A DNA stretch of 10,249 bases. Source: Nitrospirota bacterium (GTDB lineage Bacteria > Nitrospirota > Nitrospiria > Nitrospirales > Nitrospiraceae). The translations under genes were made by a program, and so were the position numbers. How positions within the stretch are numbered: position 1 is the stretch's first letter; each line of letters starts with the position of its first letter. This document shows positions 6,194-10,249 of the stretch, in pieces. The notes beneath the pieces are model-generated. The model had not been told where the DNA came from. It searched no databases and saw only the letters and a program-made list of their open reading frames with translations. The stretch lies in assembly GCA_016222925.1 (NCBI GenBank), contig JACRQB010000138.1, positions 1 to 10,249 on the forward strand, in the 5' to 3' direction.

Positions 6194-7195
6194 TTATAGC
6201 GTCGCGCAGCGGCGCAAGCGATCCATGATCGCGATCCCCAGCCCTTCTTCCTGACAAGGCTCCGCATAGATCCGATCCAGACCAAGGGAGTCCAGCCTTC
6301 GCAATGCTGCAAACAGATGGCGTGCGGCTTCCCTCAGATCGCCGGTTGAAGAGAGAACTTCAACGGCGGCAAAGCGATCGTCGGTGTCTCTTGGCTGCGA
6401 GTAGATCAACAGACCCTCGCGCGCGCCATCTTTCAGGATAGGCCTTGCTCCAGCTGAGGCTAAGATCGTCAGTTGTGTCTGCGTTGCGTAGTGGCGTGAC
6501 AATTGACCTGGCGCAAGTGGCGTTTGATTCACAGACGATGCCCGGCGAACAGCGCCGATGACAGCGTTGAGTTGTTCGATGGTGATGCTGCCTGGGCGCA
6601 ATAACTCGGGTTGTGGCCCTGCCAGTGAAACGATCGTCGATTCGACTCCAACCGGACATGGTCCACCGTCGAGTATGAGATCCACTCTATTGCCAAGCCC
6701 ATCAGCAACGTGCTGAGCCGTGGTTGGGCTGACATAGCCAAAGGGATTGGCGCTGGGTGCGGCAATCGGGGTGTCTGCTTCTCGAATAAGAGTCTGCGCC
6801 ACGGGATGATTCGGCATTCTGACTGCTACCGTTGAGAGCCCGGCGGTGACGAGATCTGGGATTGCCGGCTGTTTTGGCAATACCAAGGTCAACGGACCCG
6901 GCCAGAAGGCGTCGATGAGCCGCTGACCCAGATCGGGCAAGAACCTAATCACAATTTCCAACTGCTTGAGGTCCGCAATGTGGACGATGAGTGGGTCGAA
7001 CTGAGGACGTTGCTTGGCTTCAAAGACCTTCGCTGCTGCCTCAGCATTCATCGCATCGCAGCCGAGTCCATAGACCGTTTCGGTTGGAAATGCGACGAGT
7101 CCACCTGTTTTGATGATTCTTCCTGCTCGTCGAATGGATTCAGCATCTGATGCCGAGAGGATGGCGCCCTTCACAGGATTATTCTCTCTACCCAT
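6194..7195 (-). CDS. sua5: Threonylcarbamoyl-AMP synthase, Sua5/TsaC type
   Basis: This enzyme makes L-threonylcarbamoyl-AMP from threonine, bicarbonate and ATP, the first step of the t6A37 modification of tRNAs that read ANN codons. It acts in the cytoplasm. At 333 residues it is the long two-domain Sua5 form rather than the short TsaC form. The YrdC/TsaC domain (about 15-215) shows VAFPTETVYGLG (34-45), the K61-Q-R63 motif, the SAN motif at 148-150 and GVESTIV (183-189). The linker APGQLSRHY (228-236) is typical of Sua5 and leads to a C-terminal Rossmann-like Sua5 domain (about 250-333). The ATG at 7195 has no clear ribosome site. A GTG at 7174 (VKGAIL) is an alternative start that would still keep the whole domain. 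It lies 27 bases after the cyclophilin stop on the same strand, so the two are probably cotranscribed. Confidence 0.95.
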   Translation of the reverse strand: MGRENNPVKGAILSASDAESIRRAGRIIKTGGLVAFPTETVYGLGCDAMNAEAAAKVFEAKQRPQFDPLIVHIADLKQLEIVIRFLPDLGQRLIDAFWPGPLTLVLPKQPAIPDLVTAGLSTVAVRMPNHPVAQTLIREADTPIAAPSANPFGYVSPTTAQHVADGLGNRVDLILDGGPCPVGVESTIVSLAGPQPELLRPGSITIEQLNAVIGAVRRASSVNQTPLAPGQLSRHYATQTQLTILASAGARPILKDGAREGLLIYSQPRDTDDRFAAVEVLSSTGDLREAARHLFAALRRLDSLGLDRIYAEPCQEEGLGIAIMDRLRRCATL

Positions 7196-7222
7196 AGGAA
7201 TGCTGCACAGCCGCCTGATCGC

Positions 7223-7750
7223 CTACTCCTTCACGGTCATCGTAATCCTGATCGGATCGAGTGGGTTGTCTCGCTCGTCACGAGGGACACCGACAATCTT
7301 GTCGACGACGTCGATCCCACGAAAGACTTCTCCAAACACTGTGTAGCACCGATCCAACCCGCTGTTGTCTCCGACGCAGATAAAGAACTGTGAACCGTTG
7401 TCGTTGAAGTCGCGCGTACTATTGCTCTCACGTGGCATTTTCGCCATGGATACCGCGCCTCGCTTGTGTGGGTAGTCGTTCGGTTCGGGGGAAAGAAAGT
7501 ATCCTGGTCCGCCTGTGCCGTGAATGGTGCGTTCGGGAAATTTGCTCAACGGGTCGCCGCCCTGGATGATGAACCCAGGCACCACACGATGGAACGTGGT
7601 GCCGTCATAGAACCCCATCTTGATGAGATTGATAAGGTTCTCCACATGGCGTGGTGCGGCGTCTGCGTAAAAACGAATCTTAATCTCACCAAATCTGGTG
7701 ACGATTGTCACCCGGGGATCTTTTTTCTGAAACAGGAGTGTCATCGTCAT
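7223..7750 (-). CDS. Cyclophilin-type peptidyl-prolyl cis-trans isomerase
   Basis: This enzyme catalyses cis-trans isomerisation of X-Pro bonds and assists protein folding. It is 175 residues with no signal peptide, so it should be cytoplasmic. The cyclophilin signature is clear: FHRVVPGFIIQGGD (53-66) with the catalytic Arg at 55 and Gln at 63, GSQFFI (119-124) and VFGEV (138-142). The position of the cyclosporin-binding tryptophan in eukaryotic cyclophilins appears to be Gly131 (SGLDR), and the usual active-site His before VFG is Tyr136. Low cyclosporin sensitivity would be expected. An in-frame stop lies upstream, and no other start codon falls between it and the ATG at 7750. No strong ribosome site is visible. 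An ATG two codons inside (7744) is an alternative start. Confidence 0.93.
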   Translation of the reverse strand: MTMTLLFQKKDPRVTIVTRFGEIKIRFYADAAPRHVENLINLIKMGFYDGTTFHRVVPGFIIQGGDPLSKFPERTIHGTGGPGYFLSPEPNDYPHKRGAVSMAKMPRESNSTRDFNDNGSQFFICVGDNSGLDRCYTVFGEVFRGIDVVDKIVGVPRDERDNPLDPIRITMTVKE

Positions 7751-7877
7751 GAATGTAGCAAGGCGGTCTTTCGAGAGGCAAGGCTCTCGTCAGTTTGTCG
7801 TATTGAGTGGTACTCGTTGCCTGATTAGTGTTGGAGCCTCAACGCCAAAACCAAAAAAACTTACTACTCACTATTCA

Positions 7878-9179
7878 TCATGGTCTGAGTCCGTCCCCAG
7901 GCCTAATCTTCACCCACATGATTCCACCGATCAGGGCAATGAAGGCGGCGAGGCCCAGAGAAGCGCCCCAACCCCACTGTTGGGCGAGCCATGGCGTGAG
8001 TGTCGGAGAAATGGCCCCGCCAAGATTGGCGCCCATATTCATAAGGCCTGAAAGGCTCCCGGCATGGGTCGGTGACAGATCGCTTGTCGAGGACCAATAG
8101 GCCCCGATCGTGAAGTACAGCCATCCGGCGCCCAGTGACAGGCTGGCCAGGGCGAGGTAGGGAGATTCAGTGATCGCACCCAGTGCGATGGAGACGGCGG
8201 CGAGCCCCATTCCGGTCATTCCCACGATCTGACGGCCTTTGGTGACGCCACGTCGCACAGCTAATCGATCCGTGACCCATCCGCCGAGAGGGCACGAGAC
8301 AAGGATGGCAAGGAAAGGAGCGGCAGCAAACACTCCACCTCGTAGAACACTGAAGCCACGCTCATTGACGAGGTAGAGATAGAACCAAGACATGTAGACA
8401 TAGGCGACATAGCCCAAGCATCCGTAACTCAGCATCAGCCACCACACGCTCGGCGTGTTTCGCAGGGTCGCCCAAGGAATCGAAGGGCGTATTGGAACAA
8501 CTGGAGTCGTGGACGGTATTCCTTCACGATGAGTGTGCCATGGGTGGTGCGATGGATGATCGGCTGCCAAGCACCACCAGATGACTGCGAGGCCGAATCC
8601 CATCCCGCTTGAAAGATAAAAGGCAGATTGCCAGCCATAGTTGACCATAATCCATGCTGTCACTGGCGGGGTAATCGCTGCGCCGATCCCTATCCCGCCG
8701 ATAGCAATGCCGATGCCAAGACCGCGCTCATGAGCAGGAAGCCAGTCGGTGACTGCACGGTTAAAGGTCGGCAATGCCGCTGCTTCTCCGACACCGAGAA
8801 GAAATCTGACGAGGGCCAGTGCACCGACGACTCCGAGCGGCGCAGCCAGAAAAGATGTCGCGGCAATGGCCGTCCAGGCGGTCAAGCAAGACCACCAGAT
8901 TAATGCGATCATGAGGACGATGCGGATGCCCCAGCGATCACTCAACCACCCACCAGGAATCTGAAATAGGGCGTACCCGACGACGAATGCAGAGAAGACC
9001 AATCCCATCTCCTGCTCGGTCACTCCTAACGCCGGCATCATCTGGCGTGCGGTGACCGAAATGTTGATGCGATCGATGTAGGTAACGACGCTGATGGCAA
9101 AGAGGAGTCCGAGAATCAGCCAACGGAGGGGCGAAGGAGCTGTGGCGTCTCCGAGATTCGTGGGGACTGTCTCGCTCAC
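7878..9179 (-). CDS. MFS transporter, anion:cation symporter (ACS) type
   Basis: This is an inner-membrane secondary transporter of 433 residues with about 12 hydrophobic spans in two six-helix halves. The TM1 motif YIDRINISV (34-42) is the hallmark of the ACS branch, whose members carry organic anions such as hexuronates, glucarate or aromatic acids. The first-loop MFS motif A is GGWLSDRWGIR (76-86), with a counterpart GGWVTDRLAVRR (299-310) in the second half. The central cytoplasmic loop (about 205-235) is unusually His-rich (DHPSHHPWHTHRE). The actual substrate cannot be told from sequence. The start is a GTG at 9179 without an obvious ribosome site. The frame stays open upstream through 9240, but I see no ATG, GTG or TTG there, so 9179 is preferred. 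It is followed by a 127-base gap before the cyclophilin start, so cotranscription is uncertain. Confidence 0.92.
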   Translation of the reverse strand: MSETVPTNLGDATAPSPLRWLILGLLFAISVVTYIDRINISVTARQMMPALGVTEQEMGLVFSAFVVGYALFQIPGGWLSDRWGIRIVLMIALIWWSCLTAWTAIAATSFLAAPLGVVGALALVRFLLGVGEAAALPTFNRAVTDWLPAHERGLGIGIAIGGIGIGAAITPPVTAWIMVNYGWQSAFYLSSGMGFGLAVIWWCLAADHPSHHPWHTHREGIPSTTPVVPIRPSIPWATLRNTPSVWWLMLSYGCLGYVAYVYMSWFYLYLVNERGFSVLRGGVFAAAPFLAILVSCPLGGWVTDRLAVRRGVTKGRQIVGMTGMGLAAVSIALGAITESPYLALASLSLGAGWLYFTIGAYWSSTSDLSPTHAGSLSGLMNMGANLGGAISPTLTPWLAQQWGWGASLGLAAFIALIGGIMWVKIRPGDGLRP

Positions 9180-9249
9180 AATTGTTTCATTATCGGATTC
9201 ATGGAGGGATTGGCTACTCTGAGACTTGGTAGGCGTTGAGGGATTGAAT

Positions 9250-9282
9250 GGCTTGCCGCCTCTTCGTGAGAGGCGGCAAGCC
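9250..9282. repeat. Perfect 14-bp inverted repeat between the FKBP and MFS genes
   Basis: GGCTTGCCGCCTCT (9250-9263) pairs perfectly with AGAGGCGGCAAGCC (9269-9282) around a 5-base loop. On the minus strand it begins eight bases after the FKBP stop codon, the position of an intrinsic terminator, but only ATTC follows instead of a T run. It may still stop or stabilise the FKBP transcript, or reduce read-through into the MFS gene. Confidence 0.75.
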
Positions 9283-9289
9283 GAACTGG

Positions 9290-9967
9290 TTAGTTAGGGA
9301 CAATCTCGAGCAGCTCAACCTCGAAGACTAAGGTTGATCCTGGCTTAATAATCGGTGGTGACCCCCCGTCGCCGTAGGCTAGATTGGATGGGCATACGAG
9401 CCGGCTCTTCCCTCCGACCTTGATCTGTTGGACGCCCTCCGTCCAGCACTTAATGACCTTGTTCAGTGGAAATGTCGCTGGCTCCCCTCGTTTAATGGAA
9501 CTATCGAAGACCGTCCCATCAGCCAAGGTGCCATGATAATGGACCTTGACCGTATCCGTTGCTTTTGGCACGGCCCCGGTTCCAGGCTTGATGGTGGTGA
9601 TCACGATGCCGGATTCAGTTTTGGTGGCGCCTTTCTCCGAAGCCGCTTTGGTTAGAAATGCAGCTCCTGCTTTCTTCTCACCCTCAGCAACCAGCGCTAC
9701 TCGAGATTGTTGAAGCTGCTGAATCTTCGGTCCAAATGTCTGGAGGTCAGCTTTGGCGGGACGCTTCAGTACGCCGTCGGTAAGGCCATTCTTGACCATA
9801 TCGAGTTCGGCTTCGCTGAGCGAAAAGGTTCCTAGTGATTGGCTAATGGCCAATCCAAGAGCATACAAAGTCTTCTGGTCATCATTCGCCGGATCTGGCG
9901 TGGCCGCCAATAACGGTGTCGAGAGAGAGAGAAGCCCTATGGCAAAACACAGTGTACGAATTCGCAT
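9290..9967 (-). CDS. Secreted FKBP-type peptidyl-prolyl isomerase, Mip/FkpA-like
   Basis: This is a periplasmic (or surface) folding helper that isomerises X-Pro bonds. It has 225 residues. The signal peptide spans 1-21 with a likely cut at LLA-A. A helical FKBP_N dimerisation domain (about 28-115, LYALGLAISQSLG at the start) leads into the FKBP_C catalytic domain (about 128-223). Active-site landmarks are Y144 in VHYHGTLADG, the F154-D155 pair in TVFDSS, V171-I172, W176 in the ligand floor, Y198 in AYGD and F215. Two cysteines (C174 and C192) flank the central strand and could form a disulfide in the periplasm. AAAGGA (9978-9983 on the minus strand) lies ten bases before the ATG. The gene stands alone between a tRNA and a strong inverted repeat, so it is probably monocistronic. 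Confidence 0.94.
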   Translation of the reverse strand: MRIRTLCFAIGLLSLSTPLLAATPDPANDDQKTLYALGLAISQSLGTFSLSEAELDMVKNGLTDGVLKRPAKADLQTFGPKIQQLQQSRVALVAEGEKKAGAAFLTKAASEKGATKTESGIVITTIKPGTGAVPKATDTVKVHYHGTLADGTVFDSSIKRGEPATFPLNKVIKCWTEGVQQIKVGGKSRLVCPSNLAYGDGGSPPIIKPGSTLVFEVELLEIVPN

Positions 9968-10120
9968 GGAGTGGGGGTCCTTTCTTATGATGGGGGATGG
10001 GCCAATGTCGCAGGTAAGGATACGATAGGCTTTCCAAATCTCACAACAGAAATCTTACTGAAGTAGGTAGGGCCAGTCCGGCGAGGTTCTATGCGCCACG
10101 CAAATATGTGGTTGAGAGGG

Positions 10121-10213
10121 TGGCGGAGAGGGAGGGATTTGAACCCTCGGTAGAGATTTTGTCCCTACGGCGGTTTAGCAAACCGCTGCCTTCGGCCACT
10201 CGGCCACCTCTCC
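10121..10213 (-). tRNA. tRNA-Ser (anticodon GCU)
   Basis: On the minus strand GGAGAGG (10207-10213) pairs with CCTCTCC (10125-10131) to form the acceptor stem, followed by a G discriminator and an encoded CCA (10121-10123). The D arm region is TGGCCGAGTGGCCGAAGGC. The anticodon stem GCGGT/ACCGC encloses TTGCTAA, so the anticodon is GCU (complement at 10177-10179), reading AGC and AGU. A long variable arm (TAGGGA pairing with TCTCTA) and the T arm (GGGTTCAAATCCC) confirm a class II serine tRNA of about 93 bases. Confidence 0.96.
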
Positions 10214-10249
10214 ACGTCACAATCATTGGATTACGCCGCATCCACAGCG

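Noticed and set aside
7196..7225. The cyclophilin stop codon (TAG) is in frame with the Sua5 start, with nine sense codons between, so stop read-through could give a fusion protein.
   Set aside because: One in three gaps is in frame by chance. There is no read-through context, and both proteins are complete on their own.
9176..9202. Eight-codon mini-frame (MNPIMKQL) on the minus strand whose TGA overlaps the GTG start of the MFS gene, a possible leader peptide.
   Set aside because: It has no ribosome site and no attenuator-like structure follows it. The overlap is easily accidental.
9968..10120. Gap between the FKBP gene and the tRNA, examined for a promoter or regulatory RNA.
   Set aside because: Apart from the FKBP ribosome site, no convincing -35/-10 pair or stable structure was found; TTGTGA and TATCGT are too close together.
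10121..10213. tRNA-Ser as a possible integration site for a mobile element.
   Set aside because: No integrase, direct repeat of the tRNA 3' end or phage-like gene is visible within the window.

Overview
The window looks like a chromosomal segment of a Nitrospira-like bacterium (phylum Nitrospirota). This is inferred from the kind of secreted multicopper oxidase, the small periplasmic proteins beside it and a two-domain Sua5 protein. No 16S or other decisive taxonomic marker is present, so the assignment is moderate. No insertion sequence, phage gene, integrase or CRISPR array was seen.

Left half (1-6170, plus strand): a metal-related export locus. The window opens inside a very large secreted multicopper oxidase made of three two-domain cupredoxin units. 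One active centre's worth of copper ligands can be counted, but they fall on both sides of a +1 frame break near 1605-1622. The type 1 site and half of the trinuclear ligands lie in the upstream frame (2-1624); the other half lies in the downstream frame (1590-4463). The ligand order is reversed compared with ordinary laccases. After a rho-independent terminator (4539-4569) comes a second damaged gene, a cupredoxin-like protein with a carboxypeptidase-regulatory-type tail. It has a frame break in the signal peptide and an apparent internal deletion near 4750. Two tightly coupled intact genes follow: a secreted protein of unknown function (5191-5697) and a secreted His/Cys-rich helical protein resembling the SmbP small metal-binding type (5697-6134).

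Middle (6194-9179, minus strand): ordinary housekeeping and transport genes. These are a cyclophilin-type peptidyl-prolyl isomerase followed 27 bases later by Sua5/TsaC (threonylcarbamoyl-AMP synthase), preceded by an MFS transporter of the anion:cation symporter type.

Right (9250-10213, minus strand): a long perfect inverted repeat, a secreted FKBP-type isomerase with a dimerisation domain, and a tRNA-Ser with anticodon GCU.

The most interesting material is the left locus. It may be a decaying periplasmic metal-oxidation or metal-handling operon, or the oxidase may be made by a programmed +1 frameshift at a GTT TGA site. The three frame lesions all lie in two adjacent genes, while every other gene in the window is intact.
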